Positions 1 to 5,212 are shown, counted from the first letter of the stretch. The stretch: 6,684 bases of DNA from Rhodospirillales bacterium (GCA_030040955.1 JASHSH010000353.1:1-6684); one strand, 5' to 3'. Numbers and translations are program-made. The notes: a model not told the origin generated them from the letters alone.

Positions 1-30
1 GTGGCGGGCGGCCTGACAGCGTCTCGGCTT

Positions 31-118
31 GCCTCACCCTGAGGGTTTTTCGCCTCTCCTTCGACTCGACGCTGCGCGTCGGCTCAGGATGAGGCGAAAA
101 ATGTCTCGAAGGGGAGGC
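31..118. repeat. Nested palindromic intergenic repeat (REP-like)
   Basis: This intergenic element folds on itself at three levels. The outer arms GCCTC (31-35) and GAGGC (114-118) pair and continue imperfectly inward. An 11-bp perfect pair follows, 46-56 (TTTTTCGCCTC) with 91-101. TCCT (57-60) then pairs with AGGA (86-89), and a terminal stem CGACGC (67-72) / GCGTCG (76-81) closes on a TGC loop. From memory, high-copy intergenic palindromes with arms like CCTCA-CCTGAGG and CCTTCGA occur in many alphaproteobacterial genomes, and this one fits that style. It lies between the promoter of the downstream synthase gene and whatever is to the left, so it could also work as a transcription barrier. 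Only one copy is in the window, so its repeat status is inferred. Confidence 0.6.
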
Positions 119-150
119 AATCCGAGACGGCACTCGCGCGCCCGGCCGGC

Positions 151-180
151 TTGACCGATTTCGCCGCGCGCCCCTATCCT
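151..180 (+). promoter_or_regulatory. Sigma-70-type promoter for polyprenyl synthase
   Basis: TTGACC (151-156, five of six matches to TTGACA) is followed after 18 bases by TATCCT (175-180, four of six matches to TATAAT). This predicts a transcript start near 187 and a leader of about 46 bases before the TTG start at 233. Position and strand fit the downstream gene; the call rests on motif matches only. Confidence 0.5.
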
Positions 181-232
181 GCGGCCCAAGCCAGGCGGCC
201 GTCGGGGGAGACGGTTCGCCCGGGAGACTGGC

Positions 233-1258
233 TTGGCCGTCGTCGTCGATCTCGAGGAAGAACGCGAACGCAAGGCGCCGTCGCTCGACGCGCTCGCCGC
301 CCTGGTCGCCGACGACATGGCGCGGGTGAACGAGGCGATCGTCGCCCGCATGCACAGCCCCGTGCCGCTGATCCCGCAGCTCGCCGGCCATATCGTCGCC
401 GCCGGCGGCAAGCGGCTGCGCCCGATGCTCACGCTGGCCGCGGCGCGGCTCTGCGGCCATGCCGGGCAGCGCCACATCCCGCTCGCCGCCTGCGTCGAGT
501 TCATCCACACGGCGACGCTCCTGCACGACGACGTGGTCGACGAAAGCGCGCTGCGCCGCGGGCTCGCCTCGGCCAACGCGGTCTGGGGCAACAAGGCGAG
601 CGTCCTCGTCGGCGATTTCCTGTTCTCGCGCGCCTTCGAGCTGATGGTGGAGGACGGATCGATCCGCATCCTCGCCATCCTCTCCCACGCCTCCTCGGTG
701 ATCGCCGAGGGCGAGGTGCTCCAGCTCGCCACCGCCAACGACACGACAACCGGCGAGGACGCCTATCTCGACGTGGTGCGCGCCAAGACCGCCGCCCTGT
801 TCGCCGCCGCCAGCCGCATCGGCGCGGTGATCGGCGAGCGGCCCAAGGCCGAGGAGGAGGCGCTCGAATCCTACGGGCTCAATCTCGGCATCGCGTTCCA
901 GCTGATCGACGACGTGCTCGACTATTCGGCCCGCCAGGAGAAGCTGGGCAAGGCGATCGGCAACGACTTCCAGGAGGGCAAGATCACGCTCCCGGTGATC
1001 CTCGCCTTCCGCCGCGGCGACGACGACGAGCGGGAATTCTGGCGGCGCACGCTCGAACGCCTGGAACAGGCCGCCGACGGGTCGGATTTGCGCCGCGCGC
1101 TCGATCTGCTGGAGCGGCACCGCTGCCTAGCGGACGCGGTGCGCCGCGCCCGGCACTATGGCGAGATCGCCAAGGACGCGCTCGGCATCTTCGCCGACTC
1201 CCCGCTCAAGGCGGCGTTGCTCGGCTGCGTCGATTTCTCCATCGAGCGCGCCTATTGA
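233..1258 (+). CDS. ispB: Long-chain polyprenyl diphosphate synthase (octaprenyl/solanesyl/decaprenyl type)
   Basis: This is an all-trans polyprenyl diphosphate synthase. It condenses isopentenyl diphosphate units onto an allylic primer to make the C40-C50 tail of ubiquinone, in the cytosol or at the membrane. At 341 residues it has normal family length. Visible motifs are GGKRLRP (58-64), the first aspartate-rich motif DDVVD (99-103) followed by R108-R109, K185-T186, FQL with the second aspartate-rich motif DDVLD (226-230), and EGKITLP (248-254). Ala94, five residues before the first Asp motif, is a small residue, as expected for enzymes making long chains. The start is TTG at 233, preceded by GGGAGA at good spacing; the first ATG in frame (317) would remove conserved N-terminal sequence. 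Third-position GC is above 90% by hand count, so it is native to the genome. The exact chain length cannot be told from sequence, so the symbol is approximate. Confidence 0.93.
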   Translation: MAVVVDLEEERERKAPSLDALAALVADDMARVNEAIVARMHSPVPLIPQLAGHIVAAGGKRLRPMLTLAAARLCGHAGQRHIPLAACVEFIHTATLLHDDVVDESALRRGLASANAVWGNKASVLVGDFLFSRAFELMVEDGSIRILAILSHASSVIAEGEVLQLATANDTTTGEDAYLDVVRAKTAALFAAASRIGAVIGERPKAEEEALESYGLNLGIAFQLIDDVLDYSARQEKLGKAIGNDFQEGKITLPVILAFRRGDDDEREFWRRTLERLEQAADGSDLRRALDLLERHRCLADAVRRARHYGEIAKDALGIFADSPLKAALLGCVDFSIERAY

Positions 1259-1280
1259 TGGGGCGCCTATTGAAGTGGCG
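1248..1280 (+). repeat. 15-bp-period tandem duplication at the synthase stop codon
   Basis: GCGCCTATTGA occurs at 1248-1258 and again at 1263-1273. The similarity extends to 1265 and 1280 with only two mismatches over 18 bases. The period is 15, so the duplicated TGA stays in frame: readthrough of the first stop would add four residues (WGAY) before the second TGA. Confidence 0.75.
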
Positions 1281-1299
1281 CGGGCGAGCCGAATCGCGC

Positions 1300-1329
1300 T
1301 TGGCAGGGCCGCGCGGCCTGGGCTATAAG
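1300..1329 (+). promoter_or_regulatory. Promoter of the tRNA-Pro gene
   Basis: TTGGCA (1300-1305, five of six matches) and TATAAG (1324-1329, five of six matches) are separated by 18 bases. A very GC-rich stretch follows the -10 box, as often seen in stable-RNA promoters. The predicted start near 1336 gives a 5' leader of about 47 bases before the mature tRNA at 1383. This is the best-matching promoter in the window. Confidence 0.65.
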
Positions 1330-1382
1330 CACTGCCTCGCCGCGCCCCGCCCGATGCCGAGGGGCGCGCCGGCGGACCCGGT

Positions 1383-1459
1383 CGGAGTGTAGCTCAGCCT
1401 GGTAGAGCACTGTCTTCGGGAGGCAGGGGCCGGAGGTTCGAATCCTCTCACTCCGACCA
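1383..1459 (+). tRNA. tRNA-Pro (anticodon CGG), CCA encoded
   Basis: A full cloverleaf can be drawn. The acceptor stem is CGGAGTG (1383-1389) with CACTCCG (1449-1455). The D arm has GCTC/GAGC with an AGCCTGGTA loop. The anticodon stem CTGTC/GGCAG (1410-1414 / 1422-1426) closes loop TTCGGGA, which places anticodon CGG at 1417-1419, reading the proline codon CCG. The T arm is GGAGG-TTCGAAT-CCTCT. The discriminator A1456 is followed by a genomically encoded CCA (1457-1459). No U-rich terminator follows directly. tRNA 3' ends are classic integration sites, and the DNA downstream differs in composition. Confidence 0.97.
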
Positions 1460-1536
1460 GTCCGCGAGAAATGAACAGTCCCGGCGCGCAGCCCCGCATG
1501 GAATACACCCGACCCGCATTTGGGCGAGGCAAAGCG

Positions 1537-1823
1537 ATGGTGCTCGCGCGTCTTCTCTTTCTCGGCCTGTTCTTTGTCGCGCTTCCCTCGCTCGCCCGCG
1601 TACTGATAGAGCTACGACGGTCGCCGATCTGGTCTCCGCATCTGCCGCGCGAGCTATCTCCTCGATGAGCGCCGGCGGGGACGAGGTCAGGCTCGTCCTG
1701 GCAGATCTGACCGGGTTCGGATGCCTCGTGCAGGAAGGCCGCATCTACAGCGGTGGCGCGGAGACATTGGGAACGGTCCAGCTCTCTTCCTTCGGCCGGA
1801 TGCTTCTCGCGGTGGTGACGTAA
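1537..1823 (+). pseudogene. Small secreted protein gene, apparently broken by a -1 frameshift
   Basis: ATG at 1537 has a ribosome binding site (GAGG, 1526-1529, seven bases upstream). It opens a typical signal peptide, MVLARLLFLGLFFVALPSLA, in forward frame 1; that frame then runs to a TGA at 1668 with poorer codon choice. From about 1602 the neighbouring frame 3 becomes coding-like. From ATG 1665 to TAA 1821-1823 it has 53 codons, with about 85% G or C at the third position by hand count. Joining the signal peptide to frame 3 at around 1595-1610 gives a plausible exported protein of roughly 95 residues, consistent with a one-base deletion or sequencing error. Alternatively these are two small genes with an ATGA stop/start overlap at 1665-1668. 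The family is not recognised. Confidence 0.45.
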
Positions 1824-1876
1824 GGAAGCTGCAAAGGGCCATATCCGAGACTCGGAACCGCATGCCCGGCGCCCAG

Positions 1877-1909
1877 TTGACACCCGGCCGCGATCGCGCC
1901 AAATATCAT
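1877..1909 (+). promoter_or_regulatory. Possible promoter upstream of the NYN gene
   Basis: There is a perfect TTGACA (1877-1882), and TATCAT (1904-1909) matches the -10 box at five of six bases. The spacing is 21 bases, longer than the usual 16-18, so strength is doubtful. If it is active, its transcript would run through the hairpin at 1947-1968 before reaching the NYN start codon. Confidence 0.3.
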
Positions 1910-1946
1910 CTGCCATATACCCGCTGGCAGCGTGCTGCCGGCTCAG

Positions 1947-1978
1947 GGGCCGCTCTTCGGAGCGGCCCTTGCTTATTT
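1947..1978 (+). terminator. Intrinsic terminator (UUCG hairpin)
   Basis: A perfect 9-bp stem, GGGCCGCTC (1947-1955) with GAGCGGCCC (1960-1968), closes on the stable tetraloop TTCG. It is followed by the T-rich tail TTGCTTATTT. This is a textbook rho-independent terminator for rightward transcripts. It could end the tRNA or small-secreted-gene transcription. It ends directly before the Shine-Dalgarno sequence of the next gene, which is unusual. A second, weaker hairpin (GGCAG 1926-1930 / CTGCC 1935-1939) sits just upstream. Confidence 0.85.
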
Positions 1979-1989
1979 GGGACTAGCTG

Positions 1990-2754
1990 TTGCGCACGCA
2001 TGTCTACATAGATGGATTCAACCTTTACTACGGCGCAGTGAAGGGGACGCCGTTCAAGTGGCTCGACGTAGTAAAGCTGGCGAAGCAGTTGGTACCTGCG
2101 GATCACGATATCGAAAGAGTGAAGTATTTCACCGCGCGTGTGTCCGGCCTCCTCGACCGAACCAAGCCTGGCCGACAAGAGGTGTATCTCGCCGCGCTAC
2201 GGACGCTCCCCGAGGTCGAAATCATCTTCGGCCGATATCTGTCGAAGACCATTTGGAGGCCCCTGGTCAATTTGCCCATAGCAGATGCCACCGTGCATAC
2301 AGCTCCGCCAGTGACAGTACCTAGAGGAGTCTACATGGTCCGGGGTGGCTCGTTGCAGGAGCAGAAACGCTTGCCGGTCGGGGTGTACGGGAAAAGGCAA
2401 CCGGACATGCTCGGCACTCCGCTGGCCGACGCACTGATCGCGGAGGCCCACACGTTCGAGGAGAAGGGCTCTGACGTGAATCTGGGAGCGCATCTGATCA
2501 ATGACGCTTGGCGCGACGCATTCGATTCAGCCGTTGTAATCACCAACGACACCGACCTCGCGACCCCAATTCGAATGGTGTCCGCCGAGCGGCGCAAACC
2601 TGTCTACGTGGTGTGCCCTGGAAAGTGGGTGATGAGCACGCATCTCGAACGCGTCGCGACTTACAAGCGTCATATACGCAGAGCCATGCTCACCGCAGCA
2701 CAGTTTCCCGATCCCATTCCGGGAACGACCATCCGGAAACCTGCGAACTGGTAG
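1990..2754 (+). CDS. NYN-domain (PIN-like, DUF88/LabA-type) protein, putative ribonuclease
   Basis: This is a 254-residue protein of the NYN family, whose PIN-like fold usually binds metal and cleaves RNA; its target here is unknown. The family signature is complete: VYIDGFNLYY at the N-terminus (D8, N11), EEKGSDVNLG (157-166, acidic D162) and VVITNDTDLATP (182-193, D187 and D189). These are the acidic residues expected around the metal site. The start is TTG at 1990 with GGGA seven bases upstream; it lies directly before the conserved strand, and longer starts would cross the terminator. There is no signal peptide or membrane segment, so it is cytosolic. Third-position GC is about 70% by hand count, against more than 90% in the synthase, suggesting acquisition. 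It stands alone behind a tRNA gene and converges on the TPR gene 12 bases away. NYN proteins are common in islands, sometimes linked to defence; that role is inference here. Confidence 0.88.
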   Translation: MRTHVYIDGFNLYYGAVKGTPFKWLDVVKLAKQLVPADHDIERVKYFTARVSGLLDRTKPGRQEVYLAALRTLPEVEIIFGRYLSKTIWRPLVNLPIADATVHTAPPVTVPRGVYMVRGGSLQEQKRLPVGVYGKRQPDMLGTPLADALIAEAHTFEEKGSDVNLGAHLINDAWRDAFDSAVVITNDTDLATPIRMVSAERRKPVYVVCPGKWVMSTHLERVATYKRHIRRAMLTAAQFPDPIPGTTIRKPANW

Positions 2755-2766
2755 AGCGCGCCAACA

Positions 2767-3303
2767 TCACCAGCCGCCGGGCGTGCCCGCCTCGCCGGTC
2801 TTGCGGGTGGCGATCGCCGCCATCAGCTGGCGGTATTCCGGGCATCCCGCGGGGCAGAGCTGGCGCAGCCGGTCGAGCTGCTGCTCGGCCAGCCCAAGAT
2901 TGCCCGCTTGCACGTAAAGCTCGCCCAGATATTCCGTCGCGCCGCGATGCTTGGGGTCGATCCCCAACGCCTTCTGGTAGGCGGCGAGCGCCTGGGGCAG
3001 ATTGCCGAGATGGCGGCTCGTATAGCCGATCTCGTTCCACAAATCGGCATTGTTCGGCAGCCGGATGGTGGCGCGCATGAAGAAAGCCATCGCGTCGGCG
3101 AAGCGGCCCGCCTTCATCGCCGACTCGCCGGCGGCGAAGTCCGGATCCGCGAGCGCGGCCGAAGCGGCCGGACCGGCGGTCTCGTCCGTCGCGAATCCGG
3201 CAGGGACCGCGAACGCCGTGGCCGCCAGCAACGCGCATCCGGCGACCAGAACCGCGCGCGGCGGGCGTTCGAACAAGCGCAAGCCAAACATCGCCCGAGC
3301 CAC
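2767..3303 (-). CDS. Exported or membrane-anchored tetratricopeptide repeat protein
   Basis: This 178-residue protein has an N-terminal hydrophobic segment (about 16-35, an uncleaved anchor or signal peptide ending near FAVPAGFA). Tandem TPR units follow at roughly 53-84, 87-118 and 121-148. The clearest stretches are NEIGYTSRHLGNLPQALAAY and KHRGATEYLGELYVQAGN, with the expected G/A/Y/P spacing. It ends with a conserved-looking pair, C150 and C154 in LCPAGC. Small periplasmic TPR proteins with this C-terminal Cys pair are widespread in alphaproteobacteria; they are thought to be protein-interaction scaffolds, with no defined reaction. The start could be GTG at 3303 or ATG at 3291 (residue 5); neither has a strong ribosome binding site. 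It is divergent from the PAP2 gene (125-base gap) and convergent with the NYN gene. Confidence 0.85.
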   Translation of the reverse strand: MARAMFGLRLFERPPRAVLVAGCALLAATAFAVPAGFATDETAGPAASAALADPDFAAGESAMKAGRFADAMAFFMRATIRLPNNADLWNEIGYTSRHLGNLPQALAAYQKALGIDPKHRGATEYLGELYVQAGNLGLAEQQLDRLRQLCPAGCPEYRQLMAAIATRKTGEAGTPGGW

Positions 3304-3428
3304 AAGAACGCCGAGCTTCCCAGAGTTCCCCAGCGGCGGACGATGCTAGCCGCCACCCGTTACCCGCGGATTGCGGGCCGATTTCCTGGCGTAACGCCGC
3401 ATTTCGGCGGCGCCGGTATGATGGGCGC
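3304..3428. promoter_or_regulatory. Divergent intergenic region between TPR and PAP2 genes
   Basis: This 125-base gap must hold both divergent promoters, but I cannot pick convincing -35/-10 pairs. Two small inverted repeats are visible: CCCGC (3363-3367) with GCGGG (3373-3377), and GCCGC (3396-3400) with GCGGC (3407-3411). Either could be a regulator site or simple GC-rich chance. Confidence 0.35.
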
Positions 3429-4079
3429 ATGGATTTCCTGAAAGCCGCCAGCGGGCTCGGCGATCTCGCCGTCGTCTCCGCCGTCGCGCTGGTGGCGATC
3501 ATCGTGCTGCTGCGCGCGGGCGAGCGAAGGGGCGCGCTCGCGCTGGTGGTGGCACTCCTCGGCGCGGCCTGCGCGATCGGCACGCTGAAGGTCGCGGCGA
3601 TCGGCTGCTCGCACGGCTATTTCGGGCCCCGATTGAACTCGCCGAGCGGTCACGCCGCGATGTCGGCCTCGGTGCTGGGCACGCTCGGCGTGGTGCTCGC
3701 GCGCCAGCTCGAAGGATGGGCGCGCCTCCTCCCGCCGCTCGCCGCCGTCGCGCTGATCGGTCTGATCGCGGCGACACGCGTGATCCTCGACGTGCATACC
3801 GTGGAGGAAGTGCTGGTCGGGCTGGCGACCGGCGCGGCGTCGGCCGGCGTGGCGATCCTCGTGTTGCTGCGCGCGCCCTCCCGCCCCGTGCGCGTGGGAA
3901 TTCTGCTGCTCGCCATCGTCTTCACCGCCGCGCTGACCGACGGCCTGCGCTCGCCGGCCGAGGAACTGGTGCGCTATCTCGCCGGCATGCTGCGGACCAA
4001 CGTCGCCTATTGTGCGGCGGCGGTCGATGCGCACCCGCGCGAGCCGCACGGCTTTCGCGACTACGACGTTGTCGTATAG
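3429..4079 (+). CDS. PAP2-superfamily integral membrane phosphatase
   Basis: This is a 216-residue polytopic membrane protein with about five to six hydrophobic segments (near 12-28, 36-52, 76-91, 102-116, 128-147 and 154-170). It belongs to the PAP2/acid-phosphatase superfamily, which dephosphorylates lipid or isoprenoid phosphates by a histidine phosphoenzyme mechanism. PSGH (72-75) supplies the general-acid histidine H75. TRVILDVHTVEEV (116-128) supplies R117 and nucleophile H123, with Glu127 in place of the usual Asp. The first motif (KxxxxxxRP) is degenerate: K54 is present, but GPR lies later, at 66-68. The substrate is not predictable; a link to undecaprenyl or polyprenyl phosphate would be guesswork. 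The ATG at 3429 has only a weak GGG four bases upstream. Its last codons overlap the palindrome at 4062-4076, and the end may have been altered by the event that truncated the neighbouring toxin. Confidence 0.85.
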   Translation: MDFLKAASGLGDLAVVSAVALVAIIVLLRAGERRGALALVVALLGAACAIGTLKVAAIGCSHGYFGPRLNSPSGHAAMSASVLGTLGVVLARQLEGWARLLPPLAAVALIGLIAATRVILDVHTVEEVLVGLATGAASAGVAILVLLRAPSRPVRVGILLLAIVFTAALTDGLRSPAEELVRYLAGMLRTNVAYCAAAVDAHPREPHGFRDYDVVV

Positions 4080-4080
4080 C
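4062..4080 (+). promoter_or_regulatory. Operator-like inverted repeat with adjacent -10-like box
   Basis: TACGAC (4062-4067) and GTCGTA (4071-4076) are perfect 6-base arms around GTT. A TATAGC -10-like hexamer overlaps the right arm (4075-4080), but the -35 position is poor. The site lies over the last codons of the PAP2 gene and just upstream of the toxin-antitoxin locus. A repressor bound here would block transcription of that locus. XRE antitoxins typically autorepress through such palindromes; BlaI/CopY-type repressors also use TAC-rich palindromes. Which protein binds is not known. Confidence 0.4.
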
Positions 4081-4110
4081 ATCGGCGCGCATGAAGATCG
4101 TCGCGACCGC

Positions 4111-4287
4111 GGCAGGAGCAAGCGCGCCGGCGGCCGGGTGATCTACTTCGTGCCGACGGGCGGCGAGTCGCTGTACTTGCTCGACATATACGCGAAAGGC
4201 GAGAAAGAGGATTTGACCGATGCCGACAGGAAGGAAATCCGCCGCTACCTCGAAGCGCTCGCCGCGATCGGCCGCCAAGCGCCGTGA
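4111..4287 (+). pseudogene. RelE/HigB-like toxin, N-terminally truncated
   Basis: The reading frame from about 4111 encodes the C-terminal half of a RelE/HigB-family mRNA interferase toxin. It has a GRSKRAGGRVIYF stretch matching the family's G-x-GKxGGxRVIYY core, then [18 protein letters not shown], then the final helix. Intact members are about 100-115 residues, so roughly the first 50 are missing. In this frame the bases further upstream only shadow the end of the PAP2 gene and show no toxin sequence. The only nearby starts are poor: GTG at 4138 would leave a 49-residue fragment, and ATG at 4091 is in a different frame and stops after 16 codons. The 3' end overlaps the antitoxin gene by 68 bases, the usual order for HigBA-like loci. 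The toxin is probably inactive. Confidence 0.7.
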
Positions 4288-4591
4288 GAAGCATAGCGCG
4301 CTGGGCCGGCGGCTGATCGCGAGTGCCCGGGCCGCGCTCGCGCATGCGCGCGGGGAGCTCGACCTGCCGAGCTATGAGGTCGACGTGCCCAAATCGGTCG
4401 ACACGGGCGCTCTGCGCCGCAATCTGGGCCTGTCGCAGCGCGAATTCGCCGCGCGCTACGGCGTCCATCTCGCCACCTTGCAGGCCTGGGAACAGGGGCG
4501 CAGGCGTCCCGACCGCACCGCGCGCGTTCTGCTATGCGTGATAGCGCGCGAGCCCGACGCGGTGCGCCGCGCGCTCGCCGGCGCGGCCTGA
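4220..4591 (+). CDS. XRE-family HTH antitoxin (HigA-like)
   Basis: This is a 123-residue DNA-binding protein of the type paired with RelE/HigB toxins; it normally neutralises the toxin and represses its own promoter. Residues 1-22 are basic and low in complexity. [20 protein letters not shown] (26-45) and LPSYEVDVP (49-57) form the usual N-terminal region. A helix-turn-helix follows at about 64-98: [20 protein letters not shown], then the recognition-side [11 protein letters not shown]. The closing helix is [15 protein letters not shown] at 4220 is preceded by AGAGG at nine bases and is the only standard start in frame before the conserved part. The gene overlaps the toxin remnant by 68 bases and converges on the PLD gene, with 10 bases between the stops. 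It looks intact although its toxin does not, so it may survive as a stand-alone regulator. Confidence 0.85.
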   Translation: MPTGRKSAATSKRSPRSAAKRREKHSALGRRLIASARAALAHARGELDLPSYEVDVPKSVDTGALRRNLGLSQREFAARYGVHLATLQAWEQGRRRPDRTARVLLCVIAREPDAVRRALAGAA

Positions 4592-4601
4592 TCGCTTTGC
4601 C

Positions 4602-5174
4602 TCAGCCCGGCGCGTAAGGCTCGCTCACCGCGCGGCGGCGGGCGAAGTTGGCGACATAGGCGGAGGCCACCTCGGGCGAGCGCAGCACGATCAGGTTCTC
4701 GGCGTTGGCGCGCTGGGCAGAGGCGGTGAAGTTGAAGCTGCCGGTGATCGTGGTCGCGCCGTCGATCACCACCACCTTGCTGTGCGCGATGCGCGGCCGC
4801 GCGTCGATCCATTCGGCGATGCCGGCGCGGGCGAGCGCCGCGGCCTGCCCGCCCCGCTCGGTGGGCGCGCTCTTGTCGAGCAGGACTTCGACATCGAGCC
4901 CGCGCTGGCGCGCCGCCATCAGCGCCTGCGCGATGCGCGGCTCGGTGAAATTGTAGGCCTGCACCAGCACCTGGCGGCGCGCGCGGCCGATCTCGGCGGC
5001 GATCAGCGCGGCGCAGTCCGCGCCCGGCGCCGATTCGTTGCCCGAGGTGAAGCAGATCACCGCCGGACCGGCATCCGCCACGTCGACAAGCGCGCCCGCC
5101 TCGCCGGCCCGGGCGGGCGCGGCGAGGAGGGACGCGAGGAAGGCGAGGGAGAGGAGACCGGCGGACCGTTTCAT
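4602..5174 (-). CDS. Exported phospholipase D-family protein (Nuc-like, single HKD motif)
   Basis: This is a 190-residue protein with a Sec signal peptide (MKRSAG, a hydrophobic core, then APARA; cleavage near 23/24), so it acts in the periplasm or outside the cell. The catalytic HKD motif is complete: H131, K133 and D138 in HSKVVVIDG, followed by GSFNFT (145-150) and N160. With one HKD motif and this size it fits Nuc-type endonucleases and related hydrolases, which work as dimers on DNA or phosphodiesters; the substrate is unproven. C41 and C54 could form a disulfide. The ATG start is fixed: an in-frame TAG lies five codons upstream, and the signal peptide begins here. There is no good Shine-Dalgarno sequence, and the predicted promoter places the transcript start only a few bases before the ATG. 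The gene follows the proline-rich gene by 75 bases. Confidence 0.9.
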   Translation of the reverse strand: MKRSAGLLSLAFLASLLAAPARAGEAGALVDVADAGPAVICFTSGNESAPGADCAALIAAEIGRARRQVLVQAYNFTEPRIAQALMAARQRGLDVEVLLDKSAPTERGGQAAALARAGIAEWIDARPRIAHSKVVVIDGATTITGSFNFTASAQRANAENLIVLRSPEVASAYVANFARRRAVSEPYAPG

Positions 5175-5183
5175 GGTCCGCCG
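5159..5183 (-). promoter_or_regulatory. Perfect palindrome centred on the PLD start codon
   Basis: CGGCGGACC (5159-5167) and GGTCCGCCG (5175-5183) are perfect 9-base inverted arms around a 7-base centre that contains the start codon (5172-5174). In mRNA this would be a strong hairpin with AUG in its loop. If the promoter at 5184-5212 is used, however, most of the upstream arm is not transcribed. The site would then be a DNA operator covering the transcription start. Part of it encodes residues 3-5, so codon constraint is not a full explanation for the symmetry. Confidence 0.55.
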
Positions 5184-5212
5184 AGTCTACACGTAGAACG
5201 AGAAATTCTCAA
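5184..5212 (-). promoter_or_regulatory. Promoter of the PLD gene
   Basis: On the minus strand TTGAGA (5212-5207, five of six matches) is followed after exactly 17 bases by TAGACT (5189-5184, four of six matches). The predicted start is near 5177, about three bases before the ATG, so the mRNA would be leaderless or almost so. Two short inverted repeats overlap it: GAGAA/TTCTC (5200-5210, single-base centre) and CTAC/GTAG (5187-5196). Either may be a regulator contact site. Confidence 0.5.

Noticed and set aside
1..16. Possible end of a gene entering from the left (stop TGA at 14-16)
   Set aside because: Only four codons are visible and all three frames soon stop; no family can be recognised, so it is not annotated.
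34..744. Long minus-strand open frame opposite the polyprenyl synthase
   Set aside because: It is Arg/Ser-rich with no domain and is fully explained as an antisense shadow of the high-GC synthase gene.
1471..1536. Upstream ATG at 1471 as start of the small secreted protein
   Set aside because: It would put 22 polar residues before the signal peptide and lacks a ribosome binding site; 1537 has GAGG at the right distance.
2748..2757. Ten-base match (CTGGTAGAGC) between the end of the NYN gene and the tRNA D-arm (1399-1408), considered as an att site
   Set aside because: Attachment cores normally copy the tRNA 3' end, not the D-arm, and a 10-base match over this distance can arise by chance in GC-rich DNA.
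3360..4121. Long minus-strand open frame opposite the PAP2 gene
   Set aside because: Its His/Arg/Gln-rich sequence has no recognisable fold, while the plus-strand frame has clear membrane segments and catalytic motifs.
4091..4141. Sixteen-codon frame from ATG 4091 as a leader peptide or as the toxin's start
   Set aside because: It is out of frame with the toxin, has no clear ribosome binding site and has an alanine-rich composition expected from GC-rich noise.
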